A DNA stretch of 64,000 bases from Methyloferula stellata AR4 (GTDB taxonomy: Bacteria > Pseudomonadota > Alphaproteobacteria > Rhizobiales > Beijerinckiaceae): contig NZ_ARWA01000001.1 in NCBI RefSeq assembly GCF_000385335.1, positions 3,736,001 to 3,800,000 of the forward strand, given 5' to 3'. The position numbers and the translations under genes are program-made. Below are positions 7,417 to 16,215 of this stretch, piece by piece. The notes beneath the pieces are model-generated. The model saw only the letters and a list, made by a program, of their open reading frames with translations. It made no database searches and was not told the origin of the DNA. Each line of letters opens with the position of its first letter. Position 1 is the stretch's first letter.

Positions 7417-8808
7417 TCATTCGGCGACGGCCAGGATGACCGGCGCTTCCGCCCTCCGCAGCGGCACATGGCGCAGCCATGCGCCGGAGAAAACGGCGAA
7501 GGCATTGATCCCCCAAAACAGGATCATCCCGGCGGCCAGGGCGACATAGACGCCGGTGGTTCCTGCAACGAGGCGCGTCGCGAGAAAACCGCCGCCCGCC
7601 GCCACAGCGAGGCGGGCGACACCCGCGGCCAAGGGCCAAATCATGCGGCCCGTCCCTTGCGCCGCGAAATAAAGCGCAAGGCCAAATCCAAAGAAGCCGT
7701 AGAAGGGACCAACGATCCGCAAATAGCGGATGCCGAAATCCATCATCACCGGATCGTTGCCATAAAGATCGAGCCAGGACCGCGGCCAGAGTGCCGCTGC
7801 GACGCCGACCGCTTCCGTCAGGAAGCCGGCCATGAAGGCGCCGGTCCAGGCGGCTTTCGCGGCGCGTTGGAATTCGCCCGCGCCGACGGCCGTGCCGACC
7901 ATCGCGCCGAGCGGCGCACCAAGGCCGAAGACCAAAGGCACAAGCAGATATTCGAGCCGCGCGCCGGTGCCATAGCCCGCGACCGCCTGCGGTCCGTAGA
8001 CGCCGACGAAGGCCGTCGCCGTCGCAATCGTCACATTGGTCGTGGTCGCGACGAGCGAAGCGGGTGCACCGACCCGCAAAATATCCGCCAATCTGGCAAA
8101 GGACAGCGCCGGAATCTTCCAGCTCGGATGCAAGATCCCGCGTCCGGACCAGATGTAGCCCACAAAGATCGCCGAGCCGACGGCGTAATAGATGAGCACG
8201 GCGGTGGCGCCGCCGATGATGCCGAGGCGCGGCAGAGGCCCGAACCCAAAGATCAGCAACGGCGACAGCGGTATGAGCACAACGACGCCGCCGAGCACGA
8301 CAAGGGCCGGCAAAATCATATTGCCGGTGCCGCGGATGACGGCGGCCAGCGAGTTGAAGAGCCAGAGCAGGATCGCGCCGCCGAAAACCAGATTGGCATA
8401 GACGATGGCCGCGGCGAGCGAAGCCTCGCGCCCGCCCATCAAACCATAGAGGCTCGGGCCCGCGGGCAACATCACAAGCGTCGTGAGAACGCCGAGACCG
8501 AGCGCCAGCGCGACGGCATGCCAAACCAAAAGATCGGCTTCATCCTTGCGTCCGGCGCCGAGCGCACGCGCGACGGCGGATAAGATCCCGCCGCCCATGG
8601 CGCCGGCGGAGATCATCTGAAACAGCATGAAGACCGGAAAGACGATCGCGATCCCAGCGAGCGCGTCGGTGCCGAGCCAGGCGATGAAATAGGTCTCGAT
8701 GAGGCCGACGAGAGCTTGCGCCGCCATGACGGCGATATTCGGCATAGAGAGCCGCAACAGGGTCCATCCGATCGGCCCTTCCAGCAGGAGTTTGGTCTTC
8801 GCGTCCAT
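7417..8808 (-). CDS. MATE-family multidrug/metabolite efflux transporter
   Basis: 463 residues from the ATG at 8808 (MDAKTKLLLEGPI), which fits the family N-terminus; a reading to 8910 would run into the MarR operator. The protein has about twelve membrane segments, arranged in two similar halves, with the conserved MATE stretches TYFIAWLGTDALAGIAI in the first and GAPLGAMVGTAVGAGE in the second. It is driven by a proton or sodium gradient. It is divergent from a MarR-family gene 101 bp away, which is the likely regulator. Confidence 0.92.
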   Translation of the reverse strand: MDAKTKLLLEGPIGWTLLRLSMPNIAVMAAQALVGLIETYFIAWLGTDALAGIAIVFPVFMLFQMISAGAMGGGILSAVARALGAGRKDEADLLVWHAVALALGLGVLTTLVMLPAGPSLYGLMGGREASLAAAIVYANLVFGGAILLWLFNSLAAVIRGTGNMILPALVVLGGVVVLIPLSPLLIFGFGPLPRLGIIGGATAVLIYYAVGSAIFVGYIWSGRGILHPSWKIPALSFARLADILRVGAPASLVATTTNVTIATATAFVGVYGPQAVAGYGTGARLEYLLVPLVFGLGAPLGAMVGTAVGAGEFQRAAKAAWTGAFMAGFLTEAVGVAAALWPRSWLDLYGNDPVMMDFGIRYLRIVGPFYGFFGFGLALYFAAQGTGRMIWPLAAGVARLAVAAGGGFLATRLVAGTTGVYVALAAGMILFWGINAFAVFSGAWLRHVPLRRAEAPVILAVAE

Positions 8809-8858
8809 GGCAAGCTCTCTTGACGGCCAGGTTCTCTTGACGGTTTGGAACCATACGC

Positions 8859-8889
8859 GCATATACGCGTTATTGACACGTGTATATGC
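8859..8889. promoter_or_regulatory. probable MarR operator
   Basis: GCATATACGCG (8859-8869) and CGTGTATATGC (8879-8889) form an 11-bp inverted repeat with one mismatch and a 9-bp spacer that contains TTGACA (8873-8878). It lies in the divergent region between the MATE and MarR genes, 21 bp before the MarR start. An operator over a -35 box fits autorepression and repression of the pump. Confidence 0.6.
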
Positions 8890-8909
8890 TCCTTTCACGG
8901 TGATTTGCA

Positions 8910-9359
8910 ATGAGTGAACGATCGCAACAACAGGGCGACTGCCCGGTTTGCAACTGTCAGGCGATCCGGCAGGCCGCGCGCCAGGTCACACAGCTCTACG
9001 ACGGACATTTGGCGCCGGCGGGGCTCCGCACCTCGCAGTTGAGCCTCCTCGCCAATCTGAGCCGCAATGGCCCGCAGTCGATCCATGAATTGGCTGCGAA
9101 CCTTGTGATGGACCGCACAACCTTGGGCCGGGGTATTCGGCCCCTGGAACGCGATGGTCTGATCGAGATAGGTGACGGGCCGGACGGCCGCACTAAATCT
9201 TTGAAGCTGACTGCGGCTGGCCGCAAAAAGCTCGCTCAGGCTCTGCCGCTTTGGCAGGCGGCGCAGGACGAGTTCGAAACGGCCTTCGGCACCGCCGAGG
9301 CTCTCACGTTACGCACGACCCTCAATCGGGTCGTATCCCTGATCCCCCGCGAAGATTAA
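8910..9359 (+). CDS. MarR-family transcriptional regulator
   Basis: 149 residues. The winged-helix region spans roughly 38-108, with helix-turn-helix NGPQSIHELAANLVMDRTTL and wing DGPDGRTKSLKLTAAG. An unusual N-terminal CPVCNC (residues 11-16) adds three closely spaced cysteines, which could sense thiol stress or bind metal; such a cysteine-bearing N-terminus is known in some MarR subgroups. It is divergent from the MATE pump and 47 bp before an SDR gene, so its regulon probably covers both. Confidence 0.92.
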   Translation: MSERSQQQGDCPVCNCQAIRQAARQVTQLYDGHLAPAGLRTSQLSLLANLSRNGPQSIHELAANLVMDRTTLGRGIRPLERDGLIEIGDGPDGRTKSLKLTAAGRKKLAQALPLWQAAQDEFETAFGTAEALTLRTTLNRVVSLIPRED

Positions 9360-9406
9360 GCGCGGCCCGGAAACCTGCTTCACACTTTAAGACATGGAGT
9401 TAGATC

Positions 9407-10105
9407 ATGAAAATCGAAGGTTCTGTCGCACTCGTGACCGGCGCCAATCGTGGATTGGGCAAGGTCTTCGCTGAAAAGCTGCTCGCCGCGGGCGCGCGTA
9501 AAGTCTATGCCGGCGCACGCGATCCGATGAAGGTCGCGATTCCCGGCGTCGTGCCCATCAAGCTCGACATCACAAATTCGGACGACGTGAAGGCCGCGGC
9601 TGCCGCTTGCGGCGATGTCACGATCCTCATCAACAATGCCGGCATCGCGGCGCCCGTGCCGCTCCTCGGCGGGGACGTCGCCGAAATAGCGCATCGCGAA
9701 ATGGAGACGAATTATTTCGGCACGTGGCGCGTGAGCAGCGCCTTTGCGCCGATCCTGGTCAAGAATGGTGGTGGAGCGCTCATTAATATTCTCTCCGTGG
9801 CATCGTGGAGGTCGCTGGCTCCGCTCCAATCCTATAGCGCGTCGAAATCGGCCGAATGGTCTTTGACCAACGCGCTTCGGAATGAATTGAAGAAAGACGG
9901 CACGCAGGTGATCGGCGTTCATGCCGGCTTTATCGATACCGATCTTGTCAGCGCGTTCAACGCGCCGAAAACGAGCCCGGAGGATATCGTCGCGCGTGTT
10001 CTGACGGCGCTCGAAAACGGCGAAGAGGAAGTGCTGGCCGACGAGGTTTCCCGCAATGTCAAAGCGGGGCTCAACGCCGAGCCGCCAGTCTATCGGGCGG
10101 CGTAA
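9407..10105 (+). CDS. short-chain dehydrogenase/reductase (SDR)
   Basis: 232 residues. The cofactor motif TGANRGLG is near residue 12, NNAG near 75, the catalytic Ser in ILSVAS and Tyr/Lys in YSASKS. LDITN at about 52-56 is the conserved adenine-ring aspartate. It lies 47 bp after the MarR gene in the same direction and is probably its cotranscribed target. Such MarR-linked SDRs are often induced by electrophiles, but the substrate here is not evident. Confidence 0.88.
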   Translation: MKIEGSVALVTGANRGLGKVFAEKLLAAGARKVYAGARDPMKVAIPGVVPIKLDITNSDDVKAAAAACGDVTILINNAGIAAPVPLLGGDVAEIAHREMETNYFGTWRVSSAFAPILVKNGGGALINILSVASWRSLAPLQSYSASKSAEWSLTNALRNELKKDGTQVIGVHAGFIDTDLVSAFNAPKTSPEDIVARVLTALENGEEEVLADEVSRNVKAGLNAEPPVYRAA

Positions 10106-10210
10106 ACCCTTCCGGATCGACATAAAGCCTCACCCTGGGATGAGACCGGAACGGTCTATGTCTCGGGGTCGGGGCCTGTCATGAGGAATGCGGCTTGCTT
10201 ATAAGGCCGC

Positions 10211-10753
10211 ATGACGCATCTGCCCAAAGACATCATCGCCTTCTGGTATGAGGCCGGACCCTATCGCTGGTACGACGCGACGCCTGAGTTCGACGTCGAG
10301 GTCACGGCCAAATGGCTTGCCGCGCATGAGATGGCGGCGCGCGGCGACTACGACGGTTGGAAGGACGGTCCCGAAGGCGCTTTGGCGCTTCTCCTGCTTC
10401 TGGATCAATTCCCCCGCAATATGTTTCGCGGAACGCCACGCGCCTTTGCAACCGACCCTCTTGCCTATGAGGTCGCCGCGCACGCGCTTGCACAAGGCTT
10501 CGACCAGAAATTCAAAAATCCCTGGCGGCGGTTTTTCTATCTGCCCTTCATGCATTCGGAAAATCTGGCCGACCAGAAACGCTGTCTCGAACTCTGCCTT
10601 GCCTGCGGTGACCAAGGCGGCATAGGTGCAAGCCGCATCCATTTGATGCTGATCGCCCGTTTCGGCCGGTTTCCGCACCGCAACGGGGTTTTGGGCCGGG
10701 AAATGACCCCGGGCGAACAGGCCTACCTCCATGCCGGCGGCTGGAGCGGTTAG
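10211..10753 (+). CDS. DUF924 family protein
   Basis: 180 residues with the family pattern: an N-terminal FWYEAGPYRWY, then LLLLDQFPRNMFRG, FYLPFMHSE and RFGRFPHRN. The fold is alpha-helical and TPR-like, and the molecular function of the family is not known. No operon partner is obvious; the gene ends 111 bp before the AsmA-family gene. Confidence 0.9.
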   Translation: MTHLPKDIIAFWYEAGPYRWYDATPEFDVEVTAKWLAAHEMAARGDYDGWKDGPEGALALLLLLDQFPRNMFRGTPRAFATDPLAYEVAAHALAQGFDQKFKNPWRRFFYLPFMHSENLADQKRCLELCLACGDQGGIGASRIHLMLIARFGRFPHRNGVLGREMTPGEQAYLHAGGWSG

Positions 10754-10864
10754 CTTTCTTCCGAGCCATGCCACGCCTACCTGTCGTCAAAGGACAGCAG
10801 CTTCATGATATAAGCGCGGCGCGCCGTTTCGAGCTCGACGGCGGACGAGAGATCGACCTAGACC

Positions 10865-13800
10865 TTGCGTGAAAGCTTAACCGTACTTGCCGGCTTACTC
10901 ATTCTCTGCCTCAGCATCGCTTTGGCGGCACCATATTTCGTCGATTGGAACGCGCAGCGCGGCTTGATCGAAACCAAGCTCTCGCAGGCCCTCGGCGAAA
11001 AAGTGACTATTCGCGGCAATCTCGATCTGAAGCTCCTGCCGACGCCCTATCTGCATCTCCAAAAGATCGAAATTTTGGATGAGGCCGCCTCGGCGAGTTT
11101 CACGGCCGACGATGTCCTGCTCGAAATCGCCATCCCGCCGCTTCTGCGCGGCGAGGTCGATTTCATCGAGGCACGGGTGAAAAGCCCGCGTCTGAAGCTG
11201 ATCCAAGGCACGGACGGCACGCTGAAGGCGCCGCAACCGGGAGGCTTTTCGGGGCAAGCCCGTTTCGAGCGGATCGCCATAGAAGACGGCAGAATCGAAA
11301 TCGAAGATCCGGCGCAAGCCAATACATTGGTTCTGGATCATCTCGATCTCAGCGCCGAAGCAAACTCGCTGGCCGGGCCATTCAAGGGCGATGGAAGCGG
11401 GATGGTCCTCGGCGAGAAAACCGGCTTCCGCTTTTCGACCGGCCAGCGCGAAGGCGACAGCCTGCGGCTGAAACTCGTCGTCGACAAAAGCAAGACGCAT
11501 CCGCGCGCCGATTTCGACGGCACGCTCACGTTCGAACATCGCAGGAACGGCCGCCTCGCGGCCTCCTTCGCCGGCAATGCCGGATTCTCCGGCCTTTGGC
11601 GCGGCGCCTCCGAGACAAGCGACATTGCCATCCCCTGGCATCTCAGCGGTCCTCTTCGCATAGCAGAGCGCAAGGCCACGATGGACACGCTCGATCTGCG
11701 TCTCGGCGACGAAGACCATGGCGTGAATACGGCCGGCACGGCCGAACTCGATTTCGCGACAACGCCCAAAGCCAGCGTCAATCTCCGCGCCAAACAGATC
11801 GATATAGACCGCCTGTTGGCCGATCCGGCAAAGCCGCAAACCCCCGAGACTCTCGAACAAAGCCTCACGGGTTTGATGAATGAATCGCGTCTTTCGACCT
11901 TCCCCATCCCATTGACCTTGGACGCCACCGTCGAGACGGCGACGGTGAACGGCGAAACGCTTGCCGATCTCTCCGGCGCATTGGTCCTCAATCAGAACCA
12001 GCCGGTCTGGGTGCGCTTTGAAACGAGCCTGCCCGGCCGTTCGCACGTCCATCTCGATGGACGTCTTGAAGCGGGCGCCGCGATGCAGTTCGACGGCCGG
12101 ATCGAGGCTGGCTTCGGCGATTTCGGGCGCGTGAATGCATGGCTCGCGGGCGTGCTGCCGCATTGGGCCGAAGAAACACGCAAGCTGCCATTTCGCACGC
12201 TCGAAGTCAGCGGCGAAGCGAGCCTGTCGCGCGTCGGCTTTTCCGGCCGCGGCCTCAGCCTGCACCTCGACCGCTCGAACCTCACCGGCAATCTGTCCTA
12301 TACGCAGGCGGTCGGTTCGGAGCCCGCGCGTTTCTTCGTCGATATGAGCGCGCCCTCGCTCGATCTCGACGGCTGGCCCGATCTGAAAGATGCCGCTCAT
12401 CTCGTTGAGGCAACCGATCTCGCGATCCGCTTCGATGCGCATGCCGTGAAACTCGGCGGCCTTCGCAAGGGCACGGTCGATACCGGCGAGATCCGGCTGA
12501 AACTGACCAAGACAGGCGCCAATACAAATCTCGAAGAGCTGAGCTTGAACGGCGTCGGCGGCGCCAACGTCAACGCCAAAGGCCAATGGAACGGACAGAG
12601 CGGCGGTCTCGATGCCAAGCTCAATGCGCCACGGCTTGCCGATCTGACGGCCTTCCTGCAGCGTGTGGTTCCGAGCGCCGCGCTCGACATGGTGGCCGAG
12701 CGCGCAACGGCCTTGTCGCCGATCCAGCTCGATCTCCACGCAGAGGCGGGCAGCGCCGTGTCATCCTCGGCGCCGGCGCTGACCGCTTTGACCCTCACGG
12801 GCACGGCGGGAGCGACGCGCGTTTCGGCCAATATCAAATCCAACCCGAAGAACCCGAGTCTCGGCACCGCATCGGCGACGATCGACGCGCCTGACGGCTC
12901 AGCCCTGCTCCGCCAATTGGGCGCACAGGTCTTGCCGCTGAACGGATTGGGACACGGGCGTATCGAGATCAAGACCCAAGGGCCGCTGAGCGGCTCGCCT
13001 GATATGGCGCTGCAAGTGACATTTGCTGGCCTCAACGTCAATTTCCATGGCCGGATCGAACGGCCAACGAGCCCCGGCCAGGAAACGCTCGCGGCCAACG
13101 GCCAATTGACCGTGGCCGCGACAGATCTTTCGCCTTTCCTGCAGGCCACCGGCCTCGCTTTTCCCGATCTGACCGCACGTATCCCGGCCGATGTCGCAAC
13201 GGACATCGACTGGCGCGCGTCACGGCTCGATCTGCGTAATCTCAGGGGTACCTTCGCCGGCCGTGCGCTATCCGGGCGCCTCACTTACGCGCCCCAGGCC
13301 GGCGTGAAGAAATTGACCGGCGCGCTCGACCTCGACAAAACCTCGGCAGCGGCTCTGCTCGAATTGCCGCTCGGTCCGCCGCAACCGGCGAAAGGCGGCA
13401 CGCTCTGGTCGAACCTTTCGTTCGGATCCGGCCTGCCCGATCCACCGCCTGTAAACGTCACGCTGCGGGCGAAGACCTTCGACATTCTGCCTGGATTGTC
13501 GGGCGAAGACGCCGCCCTCCAGCTCGAAATCGCGCCGGACGTTTTTACGTTTCGCGACTTCACGATGAAGATGGGCGGCGGCATGGCGGCCGGCACCCTC
13601 ACCCTGCGCCGCGACGGCGCAACGGCGGCGGTTGCCGGACATATCAATCTTGAAAATTACGGGCTCGATCTTCCGAGCCTGCATGGCCGTGCCTCGGCCG
13701 CGCTCGATATTTCAGGCAGCGGACAAAACCCCCTCGCGCTGATGTCGAACCTTGCCGGTTCAGGACATACGAGCTTCACCGATCTGATGGTGCGGCGCGC

Positions 13801-14536
13801 CGATCCCGCTGCTGTCGCCCGCGTCTTCGCCGATGTCGAACATGACAAGCTTACGGTCGACGAAGCCGAAGTCGAGCGGGCGCTGGGCCGCGAATTCGAT
13901 CGCGCCGGGCTGAACGCCGGCGCGAGGCCTTTCGATCTTGCCGTGGTCGGCGGCGTCTTGCGCCTTACGCCCGCGCCGGTGAAAGAGACCGAAGGCAATC
14001 CCGTCTCGCTCGACGAGTTTTCGCTGTCTCTCGATTTACGCACGGCCGCCATCGACGAACGGCTCGGGCTCGCGCTTCTCGCTTTGCCCAAGGATTGGCA
14101 AGGCTCGCCACCGCGCGTCGTTTTGAACTTTAAAGGCGCTCTCACCAATCCGGCGCGCACGATCGAGGCTGCGAGCTTCGTCAATGCGCTCGCGGCGCGC
14201 GCGATCGCACGCGAAGCGGCGCGCATCCAATCCTATGAATTCGACCTGCATGAACGAGCGTTCTTCAATCAGCGTCTGCAGTATGAACGCCGCCGCGAAC
14301 AGGAGCGGCAGAAGGCCGAGGACGACGCGCGGCGTGCGGAAGCCGAACGCAAAGCCGCCGAAGCGACGCGGCTCGAGCGTCTCAAGAAAGCCGAGGAGGC
14401 GCGCAAGAAGGCCGAAGAGCCCTTGCGCACCAACGCGCCGCCTGAGGCGCAGCCGGCACAAGATCCGCAATCCAATGCAACGCAATCGCAGCGGCCGGTT
14501 ACACCGGCCGATCCGTCGTCGCTTGGTCGTTACTAG
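10865..14536 (+). CDS. AsmA-family inner-membrane-anchored periplasmic protein
   Basis: 1223 residues. An N-terminal membrane anchor (LTVLAGLLILCLSIALAAPY) is followed by the AsmA start FVDWNAQRGLIETKLSQ and a long beta-rich region typical of bridge-like lipid-transport proteins (AsmA/TamB/YhdP superfamily). The AsmA C-terminal domain covers about 950-1110. The last 90 residues are a highly charged Arg/Glu/Ala coiled coil, then a Pro/Gln-rich tail. The start is a TTG; an in-frame TAG two codons upstream leaves no alternative before the anchor. Members affect outer-membrane lipid homeostasis. A terminator hairpin follows. Confidence 0.9.
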   Translation: MRESLTVLAGLLILCLSIALAAPYFVDWNAQRGLIETKLSQALGEKVTIRGNLDLKLLPTPYLHLQKIEILDEAASASFTADDVLLEIAIPPLLRGEVDFIEARVKSPRLKLIQGTDGTLKAPQPGGFSGQARFERIAIEDGRIEIEDPAQANTLVLDHLDLSAEANSLAGPFKGDGSGMVLGEKTGFRFSTGQREGDSLRLKLVVDKSKTHPRADFDGTLTFEHRRNGRLAASFAGNAGFSGLWRGASETSDIAIPWHLSGPLRIAERKATMDTLDLRLGDEDHGVNTAGTAELDFATTPKASVNLRAKQIDIDRLLADPAKPQTPETLEQSLTGLMNESRLSTFPIPLTLDATVETATVNGETLADLSGALVLNQNQPVWVRFETSLPGRSHVHLDGRLEAGAAMQFDGRIEAGFGDFGRVNAWLAGVLPHWAEETRKLPFRTLEVSGEASLSRVGFSGRGLSLHLDRSNLTGNLSYTQAVGSEPARFFVDMSAPSLDLDGWPDLKDAAHLVEATDLAIRFDAHAVKLGGLRKGTVDTGEIRLKLTKTGANTNLEELSLNGVGGANVNAKGQWNGQSGGLDAKLNAPRLADLTAFLQRVVPSAALDMVAERATALSPIQLDLHAEAGSAVSSSAPALTALTLTGTAGATRVSANIKSNPKNPSLGTASATIDAPDGSALLRQLGAQVLPLNGLGHGRIEIKTQGPLSGSPDMALQVTFAGLNVNFHGRIERPTSPGQETLAANGQLTVAATDLSPFLQATGLAFPDLTARIPADVATDIDWRASRLDLRNLRGTFAGRALSGRLTYAPQAGVKKLTGALDLDKTSAAALLELPLGPPQPAKGGTLWSNLSFGSGLPDPPPVNVTLRAKTFDILPGLSGEDAALQLEIAPDVFTFRDFTMKMGGGMAAGTLTLRRDGATAAVAGHINLENYGLDLPSLHGRASAALDISGSGQNPLALMSNLAGSGHTSFTDLMVRRADPAAVARVFADVEHDKLTVDEAEVERALGREFDRAGLNAGARPFDLAVVGGVLRLTPAPVKETEGNPVSLDEFSLSLDLRTAAIDERLGLALLALPKDWQGSPPRVVLNFKGALTNPARTIEAASFVNALAARAIAREAARIQSYEFDLHERAFFNQRLQYERRREQERQKAEDDARRAEAERKAAEATRLERLKKAEEARKKAEEPLRTNAPPEAQPAQDPQSNATQSQRPVTPADPSSLGRY

Positions 14537-14544
14537 AACCCGAG

Positions 14545-14577
14545 CTCGAAAAGCTCCCCAGCTTTTCGAGGTCGTTT
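14545..14577. terminator. hairpin terminator between convergent genes
   Basis: CTCGAAAAGCT, loop CCCC, AGCTTTTCGAG make a perfect 11-bp stem followed by GTCGTTTT. It lies 8 bp after the AsmA-family stop and 14 bp before the end of the minus-strand RHH gene, so it can serve both sides. Confidence 0.7.
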
Positions 14578-14590
14578 TCCAGAATGTGCT

Positions 14591-14836
14591 TCAAGCGGTG
14601 TGAACGCTTTCCGGCACGGGCTCATGATGGCGCATGGCCTTCAACACGAAGACACGCAGAGCCGAGGATAGATTGGCCTCGCCGCGTTCGGAATCGATCT
14701 CCGCCACCAAAGCCGAGATCGAAAGGCCGCGCTGCGAAGCGATGCTCTTCAGACCTTCCCAAAAGTCTTCCTCAAGCGAAACGCTGGTGCGATGACCGGC
14801 GATTGCAAGCGAATGTTTGATGATAGTCATCGTCAT
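14591..14836 (-). CDS. ribbon-helix-helix domain protein of the sspB cluster
   Basis: 81 residues from the ATG at 14836 (an ATG two codons later is also possible), preceded by a run of Gs. The RHH_4-type domain begins HRTSVSLEEDFWEGLKSIA and continues LSISALVAEIDSERG, ending near residue 70. It is the third gene of the conserved Rhizobiales group sspB-DUF4169-RHH. It probably binds DNA as a dimer; its targets are not known. Confidence 0.85.
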   Translation of the reverse strand: MTMTIIKHSLAIAGHRTSVSLEEDFWEGLKSIASQRGLSISALVAEIDSERGEANLSSALRVFVLKAMRHHEPVPESVHTA

Positions 14837-14861
14837 TTGGGGCCCCCCCTTTTCAATCCGA

Positions 14862-15056
14862 TCAGTCCTCAGGCTCATCACAAGAGCGTCGCTTATGTGC
14901 ATCGAGCCTGTGCTCATCAAGCGCAGTATTGGCTTTTGCGTTTTCGCGCTCTGCCTTGCTGCGCCCGAACTGGGTGCGGTTTTCAGCCGCTTTCTGCTCC
15001 GCTTCCGCACGGGCCTTGGCCTTGCGGACGCGGCGCAAATTGACGATCTCCGCCAT
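14862..15056 (-). CDS. DUF4169 family small basic protein
   Basis: 64 residues beginning MAEIVNLRRVRKAKARAEAE, the diagnostic DUF4169 start, followed by a helical Ala/Glu/Arg-rich body. Its ATG overlaps the sspB stop in a TGATG arrangement, so translation is coupled. The function is unknown; constant association with sspB suggests a link to regulated proteolysis. Confidence 0.88.
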   Translation of the reverse strand: MAEIVNLRRVRKAKARAEAEQKAAENRTQFGRSKAERENAKANTALDEHRLDAHKRRSCDEPED

Positions 15057-15625
15057 CACGGCTTCTTGCGAAACGCGTCGATGGAAATGACTTTGGCCTC
15101 TTCCGATTGAGGCGCATCCCCCGCGCCTTCGTCGGCATGTTCGCCAGGCAGAAAGGCAGCAGCCGCGCGGCCGCCAGGATGGGCCGCATCCGACGAAACG
15201 GCCGCGAGATCCTGCGGTTCGGCGGCCCTCGCCTCCAGACCAATCGGCCCTTCGACGTCATTGGCGCCGATCTCGCTCTCGAATTTCAATCCGAACTGGA
15301 CCGACGGATCGAAGAAACCCGTCAAGGCTTCGAACGGGATGAAAAGCGTCTCCGGGATTTTTTGAAACGACAGGCCGACTTCGAAGCCTTGCTCCAACAC
15401 GTTCAACCCCCAGAACTGATGCTGGAGGATGATCGTCATTTCGGTCGGATATTGGTTGCGCATGCGCGCCGAGAGCCGCACGCCGGGAGCGTGCGTTTTG
15501 AAGGTGATATAGAAATGATGCTCGCCCTGAAGCCCGTCGCGCGCCGCGTCCGTTAGGACTTTGCGGACCACGCTGCGCAAGGCCTCCTGAACCAGGAGAT
15601 CGTAACGGATCAGATCTGTTGCCAT
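15056..15625 (-). CDS. sspB: SspB-type ClpXP proteolysis adaptor (alphaproteobacterial form)
   Basis: 189 residues. It tethers ssrA-tagged proteins to ClpX. Residues 1-125 are the substrate-binding domain (YDLLVQEALRSVVRKVL near the start, HHFYITFKTHAPGV, MTIILQHQFWGL). An acidic, flexible linker follows, and the C-terminal KVISIDAFRKKP is the ClpX-docking tail. It stands about 110 bp downstream of the tmRNA gene on the same strand and overlaps the DUF4169 gene. Confidence 0.93.
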   Translation of the reverse strand: MATDLIRYDLLVQEALRSVVRKVLTDAARDGLQGEHHFYITFKTHAPGVRLSARMRNQYPTEMTIILQHQFWGLNVLEQGFEVGLSFQKIPETLFIPFEALTGFFDPSVQFGLKFESEIGANDVEGPIGLEARAAEPQDLAAVSSDAAHPGGRAAAAFLPGEHADEGAGDAPQSEEAKVISIDAFRKKP

Positions 15626-15682
15626 CTATAAGCCTGCCTCTGCGCACATGCCGCAATCCCCCGATGGCTGGCATGGTTATTT

Positions 15683-15732
15683 AGGTAACCAATTACTCCC
15701 GCAGGGTTACCTTGGCCGTTCAAAATTGAACG
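15683..15732. other. two hairpins between tmRNA and sspB
   Basis: AGGTAACC (15683-15690) pairs with GGTTACCT (15705-15712) across 14 bases, and CGTTCA-AAAT-TGAACG spans 15717-15732. The second hairpin coincides with the expected 3' end of the tmRNA precursor. Neither has a T-run on the minus strand, so whether they stop transcription or mark RNA processing is open. Confidence 0.5.
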
Positions 15733-15733
15733 A

Positions 15734-16078
15734 ACCTGAAAACCTTGCCGGGGGAGTGTGTGGAGGCTTCTGTTGCCAGGTGCCTCCGAACCCCGCCTTA
15801 AAGTGCTACCCCTAAGGACTTTAAATCGGTACCTTTACCGCATTACGCAGCAACGGCCACCGGAGCATAGTTGTCATTGGCAACTATAAGTTTAGCCCGA
15901 TAACGGTGGAGCCATGCCGAGCGAAAGAACATCCTTTACACTCCCCGTCGAACCTATTTCGCCCCCGTCAAATTCAGTATGTGCGTTTTCGCACAGACTG
16001 AATTTGGTGGAGGCGCCGGGTACCGCCCCCGGGTCCGAAGAGCTTATTTCGAAGTCGTTTATCGCCATAGCCGGAGAA
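15734..16078 (-). ncRNA. ssrA: tmRNA, two-piece circularly permuted form
   Basis: Read on the minus strand, the acceptor piece comes first and ends CGCCTCCACCA at 16005; an internal hairpin spacer (about 15967-16004) is removed; the coding piece starts GGGGGCG at 15966. GGGGGCG pairs with CGCCTCC to form the acceptor stem. The tag frame at 15881-15843 encodes ANDNYAPVAVAA and a TAA stop, preceded by ATAGTT. This gene order is characteristic of alphaproteobacteria. The outer ends are approximate. The tmRNA rescues stalled ribosomes and marks the product for ClpXP through SspB, encoded next door. Confidence 0.94.
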
Positions 16079-16215
16079 CCAGCAAAAACAATATAGGCGC
16101 GCCTTGCGGAATAAGAAAGAGTTGATGGCCGAGCCCGGATCGAATCAGGCAATTTCTGTTTCGATCAAATTGATGCGATCAGAGCCCCCGGAACCCGCCG
16201 GGGCATTTATGACGG

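Noticed and set aside
7468-8583. Plus-strand 371-codon frame opposite the MATE gene
   Set aside because: Low-complexity Arg/Asp/Glu composition typical of shadow frames; the minus strand encodes an intact transporter.
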